Notes: a model not told the origin generated them from the letters alone. DNA of 64,000 nt from Nodularia spumigena CCY9414 (GCF_000340565.2 NZ_CP007203.1:1417048-1481047), one strand, 5' to 3'. Shown: positions 40,511-50,514, counted from the first letter of the stretch. Numbers and translations: made by a program.

Positions 40511-42868
40511 ATGATTCAGACAAGTGGTGTGTTTATCTGTCTTGGGTTTATTCTGGGATTGCTGTTGACGGGTGTTCCTGGGGGTGGGTTTTGGGTTCTG
40601 GGTTTTGGGGTTGTGGGAGCAGTTTTGTTTGGAAGACGCAGATTAGGGCGATTTGCTCAAAAATCTGAAAATGCTGGTGGTAAAACTGAGGGTGTTTCTA
40701 ATATTTGGCAAAATGCTCCCCATCCTAGAATATGGCTGGTTGCTGGGTTGGTGGGGTTGTTAGCAACTTTCTATTTTCAATGGCGATCGCCACAACCAAA
40801 TGAAAATGATATAAGTACGTTTATTGCTTCAGAAAATAACGGTAATCAACAACAATTGGTGATTGTGCGTGGGGAGGTGGCGAGTAATCCCCGTTTGACT
40901 CGCAGCCAACGAGGCCAATTTGTGTTAGCAGCTACTCAACTGGATGAGGTTAAAAATGAAACTGGCCCGGTAGATGTTTCTAAGGGTGTGACAGGTAAAT
41001 TATATGTGACAGTACCAATACTTCAGGCTACTGGGTTATATCCTGGTCAACAAATTGCGGTGACTGGAGTTTTATACAAGCCGAGAACTGCATCAAATCC
41101 TGGTGCTTTCGATTTTCAGAAGTTTCTCCAGCAACAGGGAATATTTGCTGGTTTGACTGGCAGACAGATTAATGTTCTTGATCAGTATGATGAACGTAAA
41201 TGGGGATGGTGGCAAGTTAGGCAACGCATTGTGCGATCGCAAGTTCGTTGGTTAGGTGTTCCAGCCGGTCCCCTGGTTAGTGCAATGGTTTTGGGTAGTA
41301 GGGCGGTTGATTTACCTTACGATATCCGTGATTTGTTTGTGAAAGCTGGTTTGGCTCATACTTTGGCTGCTTCAGGATTTCACGTTTCTTTGGTCTTGGG
41401 TTTAATTCTACAGCTGACAAGGCGGGCATCTAAGGGAACACAATTTACTTTTGGCTGTTTGGCGTTAATTATTTTCCTGAGTTTAACCGGGTTCCAGCCT
41501 TCGGTACTGCGTGCCGTAATTATGGGTTTTGCGGCGTTAGTTGGTTTGCTATTAAACAGAAAGGTTAAACAATTTGGTTCTCTGTTATTAGCTGCAACTA
41601 TATTATTGTTAATTAATCCGTTATGGATTTGGGATTTAGGCTTTGAATTGAGTTTTTTAGCCACACTAGGGTTAATTGTCACAGTTCCGGCACTTGTGAA
41701 ACGCTTAGATTGGCTACCACTGGCGATCGCCTCTTTAATTGCTGTTCCTTTGGCTGCTACAATTTGGACTTTACCTGTGCAACTTTATGTATTTGGGGTT
41801 ATGCCTGCTTATGGTGTGCTACTGAATATCATCAGTACTCCTTTGATTGCAACCATTAGTATAGGTGGAATTATTAGTGCGATCGCCGCATTAGTTTGGC
41901 CTGCGGGTGGCAGCGCTTTGGCTGGTGTATTATATTTTCCTACTGATTGGCTGATTAAATTAGTCGAAGTATTTAGTAATTTGCCGGGTAATTATCTCAG
42001 AGTGGGAAGTATATCTACATGGCAGTTATTAGGGATATATGCACTGATTATTTTGGTTTGGCTGGTACGTTGGTGGCAGAAACGCTGGTGGTTTGCAGGT
42101 TTAATGGTTATTAGTTTGGTGCTAATTCCATCTTGGTATTATACAAATACATTATTTAGAATCACGGTTTTAGCAGCAGGTACGGAACCAGTTGTAGTCA
42201 TTCAAGACCGAGGAAAGGTGACATTGATTAATAGTGGTGATCAGGGGACTGGACGTTTCACAATTTTACCATTTCTACAACAGCAGGGGGTTAATCAAAT
42301 AGATTGGGCGATCGCTAGTAATTTTAAATATCAAGATAGCAATGCTTGGTTGGAAGTGCTGCAAACTCTACCGATTAAAAATTTTTATGAATATTCACCA
42401 AATCTAAAAAGTACCACTGCTATTCAGGCAATTCAACAAGAAGTCCAAAAGCAACAAGGAAGTTATCAGCCTTTAGCACCTGGTCAAACTGTAAATACTG
42501 GTTCGGTAGTGGCTCAGTTAATTAATGAACAGTTACCTGTTTTACAATTTCAAATTCAAGGGCAAAATTGGCTATTGGTAGGTAATGTTAAGCCTCAAGA
42601 AGTGGAACAGCTATATAAGGCGGGAAGCTTGCTGCGTCCGCAAGTGTTGTGGTGTAGCCCTCAGTCTTTGAGAGATTTAGTACAAATGTTTCAACCACAG
42701 GTGGCGATCGCTTATAATGCTAACCTTGATGCCAAAACTTTATCTGAATTGAGTAAAAACCAGACACAATTATTTTTTACTAGAGATGACGGCGCTATCC
42801 AATGGACACCCAACGGTCAATTTGAGGCGTTTGTTCAAGCAACAGAAAATAAATCTGCGGTTTTTTGA
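40511..42868 (+). CDS. ComEC/Rec2-type membrane protein
   Basis: A 785-residue polytopic protein. It has N-terminal helices, an OB-like DUF4131 segment (~110-220), and the competence core ~255-530 with the family motif LAHTLAASGFHVSLVLGLILQL. The C-terminal ~230 residues correspond to the ComEC metallo-hydrolase-like domain. ComEC forms the inner-membrane channel for DNA uptake in natural transformation. Here the expected TH-x-D-x-DH metal motif is absent (WAIASNFKYQDSNAW at the place where it should be), so the C-terminal domain is probably not a working nuclease. The channel part looks intact. Confidence 0.88.
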   Translation: MIQTSGVFICLGFILGLLLTGVPGGGFWVLGFGVVGAVLFGRRRLGRFAQKSENAGGKTEGVSNIWQNAPHPRIWLVAGLVGLLATFYFQWRSPQPNENDISTFIASENNGNQQQLVIVRGEVASNPRLTRSQRGQFVLAATQLDEVKNETGPVDVSKGVTGKLYVTVPILQATGLYPGQQIAVTGVLYKPRTASNPGAFDFQKFLQQQGIFAGLTGRQINVLDQYDERKWGWWQVRQRIVRSQVRWLGVPAGPLVSAMVLGSRAVDLPYDIRDLFVKAGLAHTLAASGFHVSLVLGLILQLTRRASKGTQFTFGCLALIIFLSLTGFQPSVLRAVIMGFAALVGLLLNRKVKQFGSLLLAATILLLINPLWIWDLGFELSFLATLGLIVTVPALVKRLDWLPLAIASLIAVPLAATIWTLPVQLYVFGVMPAYGVLLNIISTPLIATISIGGIISAIAALVWPAGGSALAGVLYFPTDWLIKLVEVFSNLPGNYLRVGSISTWQLLGIYALIILVWLVRWWQKRWWFAGLMVISLVLIPSWYYTNTLFRITVLAAGTEPVVVIQDRGKVTLINSGDQGTGRFTILPFLQQQGVNQIDWAIASNFKYQDSNAWLEVLQTLPIKNFYEYSPNLKSTTAIQAIQQEVQKQQGSYQPLAPGQTVNTGSVVAQLINEQLPVLQFQIQGQNWLLVGNVKPQEVEQLYKAGSLLRPQVLWCSPQSLRDLVQMFQPQVAIAYNANLDAKTLSELSKNQTQLFFTRDDGAIQWTPNGQFEAFVQATENKSAVF

Positions 42869-42972
42869 TGACAGAAGCTGGTTGCTGAATCAAGAGATGA
42901 GTTTTTATCACGCACCAGGCGCAGAGTCGCACCAGAGGAAGAGTTGTAAAAATTGTGTTTGTTTAATGATTT

Positions 42973-44301
42973 TTAGGTTTTAATACCTTTAAACATTTCC
43001 TGTGCTTTCTGAAAAGCCTCTTTCATCACCGCCTGAATTTTCTGTGGGTCGGGTTTTTTACCGCCCATCAAGTCACCAAAATAAACACAAGCGCCTTCTC
43101 CCAGCGCCCATGTGTAAGCAGCAGCCCAGGAAGCAGCAATGACGCTACCGAAACCAGGCACAAATTTGATTAACTCTCGTGCAACAGCTTGGGCTAAAAA
43201 ACCACCTGCGATCGCACTAACAACACCTCCTGCCTGTGATGGCGTTACCGTTTGCCCATATAATTTACCTAGCAGACCTACCATTGAGACTTGCAAGGAA
43301 GTTAAAACTGGCATGGTAGCGAATGGTAATGGCACAGCCGCCAAGGCCGCTGCCATAATCGAAAATGGTAGAATGTAACGCCGACCAGCATCCCGGTAAA
43401 TATCGCCCAGTTGCTTACTGGCTGCATCGTCTAATAACTGATAAATTGCACGGGCTTCTGCTTCTGGAAGTATTTCTGCGAGGGAATCCCGTAATACTTC
43501 TAAGCCATAAAATAGAGGATGATAGTCATCTTCTTCTAAAGTGAAGTCAATCAGGACAGAGCGATCGTATAATCCAGCAAAAGCTTCTTCAATGGCTGCA
43601 AAGGCTCGCTTGACTTCCTCATAGTCTGGTGGATACTCAGGATGGTCATCTGTACTGGGGGGATAAACTTCATGTAAACAAGTAACAGCCAGTAGACAGG
43701 GAATTTCTGGATACTGCTGACGGAGTTTTTCCGCAATTTGTCGCAATGTCTCGGTGGCGAAATCATTGATTTTGACTGTCAAAATCAGGACTCTAGCCCG
43801 ACGACTCGATTCTTGTAAATCATTAATCAAATCCTGAATTACCGCTTGAGTATCCTGATTTACGTCTCCCAGTCCCACCGTATCTGTGAAAATCAGCAAC
43901 GGTAGTTCATTAGATGGATAGGCGTAACGCTGGGTATGTTGAGTGTGGGGGCGAAATCCCTGACCCACAATTTCCGCAGATACTCCCGTTAAGCCCCGGA
44001 CAATAGAACTTTTGCCAGCTTGGGGCTTACCAATCAGCAAGGCCTCTGTGGTTGGGAGTTCGGCTCTAACTGTGGCTAAAATCTCTGCTACCTCAGTTTC
44101 ACTCACACTAAACCATTGAACTATGGTCTGTGTTACTTGCTCTACAGGTACGAGCTTCACTAAGCGGTTTGTAGTTTTATTCCAGATATGAGTAATACGG
44201 TTTGACCAAGGGCTATCGCCCGACTTAGTTTTGCCATCAGTCGGGTCGGTAAATTGCTCATAATCACCTGATTGCCAGTCAGCATCGGATTTTTTGGTCA
44301 T
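42973..44301 (-). CDS. GTPase with DUF697-type membrane tail
   Basis: A 442-residue protein. The G domain has P-loop GKPQAGKSS (91-99) and G3 DTVG (140-143). The usual NKxD motif is not obvious; TCLHE takes its place. The C-terminal ~150 residues are hydrophobic, with a DUF697-like pattern (PFSIMAAALAAVPLPFATMPVLTSLQVSMVGLLGKLYG). Such proteins sit at the inner membrane in cyanobacteria and have no firm function. It diverges from the tRNA-Gly gene. Confidence 0.82.
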   Translation of the reverse strand: MTKKSDADWQSGDYEQFTDPTDGKTKSGDSPWSNRITHIWNKTTNRLVKLVPVEQVTQTIVQWFSVSETEVAEILATVRAELPTTEALLIGKPQAGKSSIVRGLTGVSAEIVGQGFRPHTQHTQRYAYPSNELPLLIFTDTVGLGDVNQDTQAVIQDLINDLQESSRRARVLILTVKINDFATETLRQIAEKLRQQYPEIPCLLAVTCLHEVYPPSTDDHPEYPPDYEEVKRAFAAIEEAFAGLYDRSVLIDFTLEEDDYHPLFYGLEVLRDSLAEILPEAEARAIYQLLDDAASKQLGDIYRDAGRRYILPFSIMAAALAAVPLPFATMPVLTSLQVSMVGLLGKLYGQTVTPSQAGGVVSAIAGGFLAQAVARELIKFVPGFGSVIAASWAAAYTWALGEGACVYFGDLMGGKKPDPQKIQAVMKEAFQKAQEMFKGIKT

Positions 44302-44350
44302 TTTTCAATACTAGCAAAAATGCTGGAGTTAAAATAGTTTGAAAATTATC

Positions 44351-44380
44351 TTGTGCAATACAATTATTGTATGCTATAGT
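44351..44380 (+). promoter_or_regulatory. Possible promoter for tRNA-Gly with an overlapping palindrome
   Basis: TTGTGC and TATAGT are separated by 18 bases, about 93 bases before the tRNA. The spacer contains the perfect palindrome ATACAATTATTGTAT (44358-44372). This is suggestive only. Confidence 0.35.
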
Positions 44381-44472
44381 TAGTTATGTCTGTGTGCAAG
44401 CTAAAAATATATCTAACTTTATGTTTGGTTTGTATATTAAGACATCAAATTAATTAAATATTCTCTGATTTT

Positions 44473-44543
44473 GCGGGCGTAGTTTAGTGGTAAAACTTTA
44501 GCCTTCCAAGCTAATAATGCGGGTTCGATTCCCGCCGCCCGCT
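44473..44543 (+). tRNA. tRNA-Gly (anticodon TCC)
   Basis: A 71-base cloverleaf with acceptor GCGGGCG/CGCCCGC, D-arm GTTTAGTGGTAAAAC, anticodon loop CTTCCAA (TCC) and T-arm CGGGTTCGATTCCCG. CCA is not encoded. Confidence 0.96.
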
Positions 44544-44549
44544 TAAGCT

Positions 44550-44586
44550 AAACCCCCTTTAAGTTAACTCTTGTAGGGGTTTTTTA
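44550..44586 (+). terminator. Terminator after tRNA-Gly
   Basis: The arms AAACCCC and GGGGTTT are followed by a T-run, directly after the tRNA. The loop is long (about 19 bases). Confidence 0.6.
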
Positions 44587-44647
44587 ACATATTGGGCAGG
44601 TGTCAGGACGGTAAAATAAATGTAAGAGAATTTGGCAAGGAAAAACG

Positions 44648-45202
44648 ATGAGTACGCTAGTCAAATCAATCAGCTTAGAAGAATTTCTGGAACTCCCTGA
44701 AACTAAACCCGCTTCCGAATATATAGACGAAAAAATTAGCCAAAAACCCATGCCCCAAGGAGAACATAGCCTATTACAGGTAGAACTTTGTGAAGCAATT
44801 AACAGGACAGCCAAACCTCCAAAAACTGCCCTTGCTTTTCCCGAACTGCGTTGTGTTTTTGGCGGTGCTGCCATAATTCCTGATATTGCCGTATTTCGTT
44901 GGGAACGCATTCCCCGTGAAGCATCTGGCAGAATAGCCAACCGCTTTCAAACTCATCCCGACTGGGCAATAGAAATCCTTTCCCCAGACCAAAGTCAAGC
45001 CAAAGTTCTCCGTAACCTGCTACACTGTTCCCAAAATGGCACAGAATTATGCTGGTTAATTTTTCCAGAAGAAGCCAGCATTTTAACTATATTCCCAAAT
45101 CAACGAGTTGAAATGCTCACAGGTGCAGACTCGTTACCCGTTCTCAGCAATATTGATTTATCCCTAACTGTTGAGCAAGTTTTTAGCTGGCTAACGCTGT
45201 AA
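44648..45202 (+). CDS. Uma2 / DUF820 family protein
   Basis: A 184-residue PD-(D/E)XK-like protein of the Uma2 (DUF820) family, greatly expanded in cyanobacteria. The family pattern is SLEEFLELPETKPASEYID, GEHSLLQVELCEAI, PDIAVFRWERIP, PDWAIEILSPDQSQAKV and ELCWLIFPEEASI. The fold predicts a nuclease, but the biological role is unknown. It stands alone, next to a VapBC pair. Confidence 0.88.
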   Translation: MSTLVKSISLEEFLELPETKPASEYIDEKISQKPMPQGEHSLLQVELCEAINRTAKPPKTALAFPELRCVFGGAAIIPDIAVFRWERIPREASGRIANRFQTHPDWAIEILSPDQSQAKVLRNLLHCSQNGTELCWLIFPEEASILTIFPNQRVEMLTGADSLPVLSNIDLSLTVEQVFSWLTL

Positions 45203-45407
45203 TTGCAACTAACATAGAACATAAATACTAAATTAATACTCACACTTCATACCGAAATGAGTACAAATGTTTTAATAATTTAGTTGACAACCTCAATAAA
45301 TACGCTTTAACATTCAATTAAAAGCTAATTGACATTTGCAAATCGCCTCAATTCAAGTTTAATTGATTATCAAAATATCCTATCCAGAGTATCCATGTAA
45401 CCCTGTC

Positions 45408-45602
45408 ATGATTAACAATATTGTTATTGATGAAAAACTTATAGATGATGCTATTAAAGCAACTGGAATTAAAACTCAACGAGAAGTTATAGAACTTGGG
45501 TTAAAAACACTGATTAAACTAAAAGAACAAGAAAAAATTAAAACTTATAGAGGCAATCTAAAATGGGAAGGCGACCTTGAAGAAATAAGAACAAATCAAT
45601 GA
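45408..45602 (+). CDS. vapB: VapB-type antitoxin
   Basis: A 64-residue antitoxin of the VapB2 (ribbon-helix-helix) type: MINNIVIDEKLIDDAIKATG, KTQREVIELGLKTLIKLK and a WEGDLEEIR toxin-binding end. A TTG 45 bases upstream is in frame, but ATG 45408 matches the family start. The gene overlaps vapC by 4 bases (ATGA), so the two are translated together. It should neutralise VapC and repress its own operon. Confidence 0.9.
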   Translation: MINNIVIDEKLIDDAIKATGIKTQREVIELGLKTLIKLKEQEKIKTYRGNLKWEGDLEEIRTNQ

Positions 45603-46000
45603 TTCTTGTAGATTCAAGCGTCTGGATAGACTATTCCAATGGCAGGGAAACCCCAGAAACAAATAAACTAGATGGTCTTCTGGGAGTAGAACCGCTTGCA
45701 ATTGGTGATCTTATTTTAACTGAAGTTTTACAAGGATTTCGCTCAGATAGCGATTATAGAACAGCAAATAAATTGTTAACTTTTCTGACAATTTTTGAAA
45801 TGTTGGGTGTTAATTTTGCTCTCAAAAGTGTTGATAACTATAGATTTCTCAGAAAGCGTGGTATCACCATTCGGAAGACGGCTGATGTTATTATCGCAAC
45901 TTTCTGTATCGAAACCCAAAACTCACTTCTATTCAGTGACAAAGATTTTTTACCATTTGTGGAACATCTTGGGTTATACAACGTTTCAACAGAAATATAA
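45599..46000 (+). CDS. vapC: VapC-type PIN-domain ribonuclease toxin
   Basis: A 133-residue PIN protein with the acidic active site D5 (VDSSVW), E42 (TEVLQGF), D96 (TADVIIATFC) and D114 (FSDKDF), all present. VapC toxins cleave tRNA or rRNA when freed from VapB. It forms an intact two-gene addiction module with the upstream antitoxin. Confidence 0.92.
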   Translation: MILVDSSVWIDYSNGRETPETNKLDGLLGVEPLAIGDLILTEVLQGFRSDSDYRTANKLLTFLTIFEMLGVNFALKSVDNYRFLRKRGITIRKTADVIIATFCIETQNSLLFSDKDFLPFVEHLGLYNVSTEI

Positions 46001-46075
46001 AGATTTACTTGGGGCTTAATAGCTTGAAAAAGCCTTAAGATGCTTACATCCACCGAAACAGTAAACTCTCAATCT

Positions 46076-46115
46076 CCGCGAACCTTTGCGCGAACCTCCG
46101 CGCCCCTTTGCGTTA
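46076..46115. repeat. CCTTTGCG-type dispersed repeat
   Basis: The stretch CTCCGCGAACCTTTGCGCGAACCTCCGCG and the following CCCCTTTGCGTT lie between vapC and ndhJ. It is a typical Nostocales intergenic repeat related to GGCGCAAA at 7108. Confidence 0.6.
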
Positions 46116-46196
46116 AAAAAACATAACCCCTCTCCGCGACCGGAAAGGGGCTAAAGTGAGTTAAACAAAATTCTCACTGCTGAAACTCAGCGCTAG

Positions 46197-46724
46197 CTAA
46201 TAAGCATCTTGCAACTCGTAGAAATCAGGCGAGATATAATCCTTCCGCAAAGGCCAACCCACCCAATCTTCCGGCATCAAAATCCGCTTCAGATTCGGAT
46301 GACCTTCATAGACAATGCCGAACATATCATAAGTTTCGCGCTCTTGCCAGTCTGCGGTTTTCCAGATCCAGTAAACTGAAGGCACGCTGGGATTTTCACG
46401 AGGTAAGAACACTTTTACCCGTATTTCTTCAGGTTTAACAGCATTATCACCGACTTTAATCAAGTGATAGACACTGACTAAATCTTCACCAGGTCCAAGG
46501 TCAATACCAGATTGAAACTGAAGGTAATTAAACCCGTAAGCATAAAGGGCTGTAGAAATAGGCAGCAGAAAATCTGCTTCTACTTTAATTATTTCTATCC
46601 CAAGCTTATCAGGTTCCAAAGACTCATGATCAAAACCATTTTCCGTTAACCATTGGGAAATTTGACCGGCTTTAACTAGAGACTCTTCTGCTGCTGGTAC
46701 TGGTTTGGAATCTTCTTCAGCCAC
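46197..46724 (-). CDS. ndhJ: NAD(P)H-quinone oxidoreductase subunit J
   Basis: NdhJ is a peripheral-arm subunit of the NDH-1 complex that runs respiratory and cyclic electron flow on thylakoids. This 175-residue protein has the 30-kDa subunit pattern: [43 protein letters not shown] and [23 protein letters not shown]. The start is GTG 46724, which overlaps ndhK by 8 bases. It is the last gene of the ndhC-K-J operon. Confidence 0.96.
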   Translation of the reverse strand: MAEEDSKPVPAAEESLVKAGQISQWLTENGFDHESLEPDKLGIEIIKVEADFLLPISTALYAYGFNYLQFQSGIDLGPGEDLVSVYHLIKVGDNAVKPEEIRVKVFLPRENPSVPSVYWIWKTADWQERETYDMFGIVYEGHPNLKRILMPEDWVGWPLRKDYISPDFYELQDAY

Positions 46725-47457
46725 GGCGGTTTTGCTCCTTCTCTTGAGTCTTTGCTGTCAGCAGTGCGGGTGGAACTGGCAAACCAATAGCTTCTGTCAA
46801 TTCCTTGGGTGGTGTGTAGCGAGTTTCTGACTGCAAATATTTACCAGTTAAAATCTGTTCAGTGGGCTTGAGATTGTGAGTTGTGCTGTAGAAACGGTGG
46901 GTTTGCTTCAGTTGTCCTCGTTCCTGCATGGAATCGTTAGCTATTTTTTTCCGCAATTTAATAATTGCGTCAATAATCGCTTCTGGACGGGGGGGACAAC
47001 CAGGCAAGTAAACATCTACAGGAATCAGTTTATCAACTCCACGGACAGCTGTGGGAGAATCCATGCTGAACATCCCGCCAGTAATTGTACAAGCACCCAT
47101 AGCGATGACATACTTGGGTTCGGGCATTTGTTCATAAAGACGCACCAATTGGGGTGCCATCTTCATCGTAATTGTGCCTGCTGTAATAATTAAATCGGCT
47201 TGGCGGGGGCTGGAACGGGGAATGAGTCCGAAACGGTCAAAGTCAAACCGGGAGCCGATTAAAGCGGCAAATTCAATGAAGCAGCAAGCTGTACCAAACA
47301 GCAAAGGCCACAGACTCGAAAGCCTTGCCCAGTTATATAGGTCATCAACTGTGGTCAGGATGACGTTTTCTGACAAGTCCTGTGTGATTGCGGGACGTTC
47401 AATCGGGTTGATGATTTGCTCTTTGTCTGGGCTTGTTAATTTTGAGTTCAAGACCAT
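46717..47457 (-). CDS. ndhK: NAD(P)H-quinone oxidoreductase subunit K
   Basis: NdhK binds the terminal iron-sulfur cluster N2 of NDH-1. This 246-residue protein keeps all four ligands: C58 and C59 (FGTACCFIE), C123 (GACTITGG) and C154 ([10 protein letters not shown]). Its start overlaps the end of ndhC by 10 bases and its end overlaps ndhJ by 8, so the three are tightly coupled. Confidence 0.97.
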   Translation of the reverse strand: MVLNSKLTSPDKEQIINPIERPAITQDLSENVILTTVDDLYNWARLSSLWPLLFGTACCFIEFAALIGSRFDFDRFGLIPRSSPRQADLIITAGTITMKMAPQLVRLYEQMPEPKYVIAMGACTITGGMFSMDSPTAVRGVDKLIPVDVYLPGCPPRPEAIIDAIIKLRKKIANDSMQERGQLKQTHRFYSTTHNLKPTEQILTGKYLQSETRYTPPKELTEAIGLPVPPALLTAKTQEKEQNRRG

Positions 47458-47810
47458 TCCAACGCTCCTTTACGCCAGGCGTAGACTAGGGCAACTACAA
47501 GAATTGAAATAAAAACTAAGGCTTCAATGAATGCCAAAAGCCCCAAACGGTGGAAGGCAACCGCCCAAGGGTACAAGAATACGGTTTCTACGTCAAAGAC
47601 GACGAAGACGAGGGCAAACATATAGTAGCGAATATTGAACTGAATCCAGGCTCCGCCAATGGGTTCCATGCCGGATTCGTATGTAGTGCGCCGTTCTAGG
47701 CTGTTACCACTGGGTCGCAGGAGCTTGGAGGCTGAAAGTGCAAGGGCTGGAACTAGGCTACAGATGATGAAGAAGCCTAGAAGGTACTCGTAACCGCTAA
47801 GGACAAACAC
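47448..47810 (-). CDS. ndhC: NAD(P)H-quinone oxidoreductase subunit 3
   Basis: NdhC is a small membrane subunit of NDH-1. This 120-residue protein has three helices, the [20 protein letters not shown] loop and the [14 protein letters not shown] segment, all typical. It is the first gene of ndhC-K-J and diverges from rubA. Confidence 0.96.
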   Translation of the reverse strand: MFVLSGYEYLLGFFIICSLVPALALSASKLLRPSGNSLERRTTYESGMEPIGGAWIQFNIRYYMFALVFVVFDVETVFLYPWAVAFHRLGLLAFIEALVFISILVVALVYAWRKGALEWS

Positions 47811-48003
47811 AATGAATATCTACCGCTAATGGTGTAAATAAGGCTGTTACTTTCTTTTACATTATATCTGGTTGCTTTTGATGAAATCTGTGAAACAGAA
47901 CGATATGAGGTATTGATCGTTTTTGCAGATGATGGAAGAGTGTCAAAGTTATGTCATAATTTGTAACGTATATTTAATATTTCTCCTCTGTGAGGATTTA
48001 GCC

Positions 48004-48351
48004 ATGAGCGAACAAGCTAAGGAACAAGCTGTTGAAACTCCGGCATTAGACCGTTATGAATGCCGTGCCTGTGGTTATGTTTACGAACCTGAAAAGGGAG
48101 ACGATAGCCATAATATTGAACCAGGTACTCTGTTTGCTGAACTGCCCATAACTTGGCGTTGTCCAGTATGTACTGCGAAGAAGATTGCTTTTGCCAATAT
48201 TGGCCCTGTTGGTACTGTGTCGGGTTTTAAAGAAAATCTGGGTTATGGGTTGGGTGTTAACAGAATGACACCAGGGCAAAAAAATCTGCTGATTTTTGGG
48301 GCTTTGGCTCTTGGTTTCTTGTTTTTTATCAGTCTCTACGGCTTACAATAA
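48004..48351 (+). CDS. rubA: Membrane-anchored rubredoxin RubA
   Basis: A 115-residue rubredoxin with iron ligands C20, C23 ([10 protein letters not shown]) and C53, C56 (CPVCTAKK), and a C-terminal membrane anchor (~95-113). RubA is needed for photosystem assembly. An in-frame start 81 bases upstream exists, but ATG 48004 is preceded by GAGG and gives the family start MSEQ. It heads the conserved rubA-ycf48-psbEFLJ order. Confidence 0.94.
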   Translation: MSEQAKEQAVETPALDRYECRACGYVYEPEKGDDSHNIEPGTLFAELPITWRCPVCTAKKIAFANIGPVGTVSGFKENLGYGLGVNRMTPGQKNLLIFGALALGFLFFISLYGLQ

Positions 48352-48433
48352 GACCCGTTATCTTTTTTAGCAAGTTTTAGAGGGCTGCGATCGCCACTAA
48401 GATCAAAAATTTAGAAAAAAGTAAAAAATACTG

Positions 48434-49462
48434 ATGCATTCAATGGGTATTATGAAAAATTGGCAAAGAATATTTGCCTTGTTGATAGTAGTTTTCTTGT
48501 GTATAGGTTGTAGCAAAGTCCCCTCTACCGTCTCTAACCCTTGGGCGATAATTTCTGTACCAACAGACTCGAAGCTGCTGGATATCGCCTTTACTGATAA
48601 CTCTCAGCATGGTTTTCTCGTGGGTGGCGATGCTACTCTTTTGGAAACAAATGATGGTGGTGATACTTGGAAACCGCTAACACTGGAATTGGATGATCCG
48701 AAGTCTCGCTTTGACTCAGTAAGTTTTGCTGGCAAAGAAGGCTGGATTTTGGGTGAACCTTCGCTACTGTTGCATACCACTGATGAAGGTAGTTCTTGGT
48801 CACGCATTGCTTTAAGCGAAAAACTACCCGGTAGTCCCATTGCTATTTATGCTCTGGGAGAAAATACGGCGGAAATGGCTACCGATGTGGGAGCGATATA
48901 TAGAACTCAAGACGGTGGTATCAACTGGAAAGCCCAGGTTGAGGGAGCCGTTGGTGTGGTGCGTAATATTGAGCGATCGCCTGATGGTAAATATGTTGCT
49001 GTTTCGGCTAAAGGTAGTTTCTACTCTACTTGGGAACCAGGACAAACTAGCTGGGAACCCCATAACCGCAATAATTCTCGCCGCTTAGAAAATATGGGTT
49101 TTGCGGAGAATGGGCAGTTGTGGCTGCTGGCCCGTGGGGGTCAGGTGCAGTTTAGCGAGCCTAATAATCCCGAAGAATGGCAAGAAGCACAAAATCCTGA
49201 GTTGGCTACTAGCTGGGGTTTATTGGATTTGGCTTATCGCACTCCTGATGAACTTTGGATAGGCGGCGGTAGCGGTAATTTACTGTCAAGCGCTGATGGT
49301 GGTCAAACTTGGGAAAAAGACCGTGATGTGGAAGGAGTAGCGGCTAATTTGTATAAAGTTGTTTTCTTCAACTCTGATCAGGGATTTGTGATAGGCGATC
49401 GCGGCGTTTTGCTAAAATACCAACCAAACATTGCCAAAACTTCCTCACCAGAGGCAGGTTAG
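48434..49462 (+). CDS. ycf48: Photosystem II assembly factor Ycf48 (HCF136)
   Basis: A 342-residue lipoprotein-like beta-propeller. Its signal peptide ends in a lipobox (FLCIGC, C26), then come repeated propeller motifs such as TNDGGDTW, TTDEGSSW, TQDGGINWK and SADGGQTWEKD. Ycf48 binds precursor D1 early in photosystem II assembly, on the lumenal side. ATG 48434, 48443 and 48452 are all possible starts. It lies directly before psbE. Confidence 0.95.
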   Translation: MHSMGIMKNWQRIFALLIVVFLCIGCSKVPSTVSNPWAIISVPTDSKLLDIAFTDNSQHGFLVGGDATLLETNDGGDTWKPLTLELDDPKSRFDSVSFAGKEGWILGEPSLLLHTTDEGSSWSRIALSEKLPGSPIAIYALGENTAEMATDVGAIYRTQDGGINWKAQVEGAVGVVRNIERSPDGKYVAVSAKGSFYSTWEPGQTSWEPHNRNNSRRLENMGFAENGQLWLLARGGQVQFSEPNNPEEWQEAQNPELATSWGLLDLAYRTPDELWIGGGSGNLLSSADGGQTWEKDRDVEGVAANLYKVVFFNSDQGFVIGDRGVLLKYQPNIAKTSSPEAG

Positions 49463-49580
49463 TGGGATGATAGGCTTCAGTATTCGGTCTGATTTCTGAG
49501 AAGGTCGTTGCAACTTGTAACTCTTTCTAAACTTTGTAGGATAATAGACAATAACAATCTTTGTGAAGGTAGGAATCTAA

Positions 49581-49829
49581 ATGTCAGGTACCACTGGAGA
49601 ACGTCCGTTTTCGGACATTATTACCAGCGTTCGTTACTGGGTAATTCACAGCATCACCATTCCCGCATTATTTATTGCTGGGTGGCTCTTTGTCCAAACC
49701 GGATTGGCTTATGATGCTTTCGGCACTCCCCGTCCTAACGAATACTACACACAAACACGGCAGGAATTGCCCATTGTGAAGGATCGTTTTGGCGCTAAAC
49801 AGCAAGTTGAACAATTTATCGGTAAGTAG
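49581..49829 (+). CDS. psbE: Cytochrome b559 alpha subunit
   Basis: An 82-residue PsbE with a single membrane helix and heme ligand H23 ([11 protein letters not shown]). With PsbF it holds the b559 heme in the photosystem II reaction centre. It is the first gene of psbE-F-L-J. Confidence 0.98.
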   Translation: MSGTTGERPFSDIITSVRYWVIHSITIPALFIAGWLFVQTGLAYDAFGTPRPNEYYTQTRQELPIVKDRFGAKQQVEQFIGK

Positions 49830-49838
49830 TTTGAGATT

Positions 49839-49976
49839 ATGACTAGCGGAAATGACATAAATCAACCAGTTACCTATCCCATTTTTACAGTGAGATGGCT
49901 GGCAATTCATACTTTGGGTGTACCTTCGGTCTTCTTTTTAGGCGCGATCGCCGCCATGCAGTTTATTCAACGCTAG
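49839..49976 (+). CDS. psbF: Cytochrome b559 beta subunit
   Basis: A 45-residue PsbF ([20 protein letters not shown] at the N-terminus) with heme ligand H24 and one membrane helix ending in AAMQFIQR. It starts 9 bases after psbE. Confidence 0.97.
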   Translation: MTSGNDINQPVTYPIFTVRWLAIHTLGVPSVFFLGAIAAMQFIQR

Positions 49977-49985
49977 GAGAAAATT

Positions 49986-50105
49986 ATGGATAGATCGCCT
50001 AATCCGAATAATCAACCGGTTGAACTAAACCGGACTTCACTATACCTGGGACTACTTTTAGTCTTTGTTCTAGGAATTCTGTTCTCTAGTTACTTCTTTA
50101 ACTAA
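49986..50105 (+). CDS. psbL: Photosystem II protein L
   Basis: A 39-residue PsbL ([20 protein letters not shown] at the N-terminus; ends ILFSSYFFN). One membrane helix. It starts 9 bases after psbF with AGGAGA just upstream. Confidence 0.97.
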   Translation: MDRSPNPNNQPVELNRTSLYLGLLLVFVLGILFSSYFFN

Positions 50106-50176
50106 CACAGAGCAAGTGTTGTAAATCTTTGTTCATGAAATCAGTGTTGATTTGTTATTAAGGGAGGAGAAAAGCT

Positions 50177-50299
50177 GTGTCTGCTGGAAGTGGAAGAATT
50201 CCCCTGTGGGTTGTCGCTACAATCGCAGGTTTAGGTGTAATTACAGTTGTAGGTATTTTCTTTTACGGAGCCTATTCTGGAGTCGGTTCTTCAATGTAA
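50177..50299 (+). CDS. psbJ: Photosystem II protein J
   Basis: A 40-residue PsbJ ([20 protein letters not shown] at the N-terminus; ends [13 protein letters not shown]). The start is GTG 50177 with a strong GGGAGGAG about 8 bases upstream. It is the last gene of the operon. Confidence 0.96.
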   Translation: MSAGSGRIPLWVVATIAGLGVITVVGIFFYGAYSGVGSSM

Positions 50300-50363
50300 G
50301 AATAGCTTGATCAGAAAACAATTTAGTCTGGATTTTCGGGCAGTTGTTTAAAAATTAGCATTA

Positions 50364-50398
50364 ACAAACCGCTTGTTTCCTAGAGACAGGCGGTTTGT
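50364..50398 (+). terminator. Hairpin terminator after psbJ
   Basis: The arms ACAAACCGC(T)TGT and ACA(G)GCGGTTTGT form a strong stem 65 bases after psbJ. No long T-run follows. Confidence 0.65.
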
Positions 50399-50514
50399 AA
50401 TTTGAGTGATCAGGTACTAAGCTAATAGATATCTAAGTTACAATTAGCACAATGTCTGTCTGTAACTACATTCAAGCAAGGTAGTCTGTTACTAGCAGAT
50501 AACAGGTAATCTCT

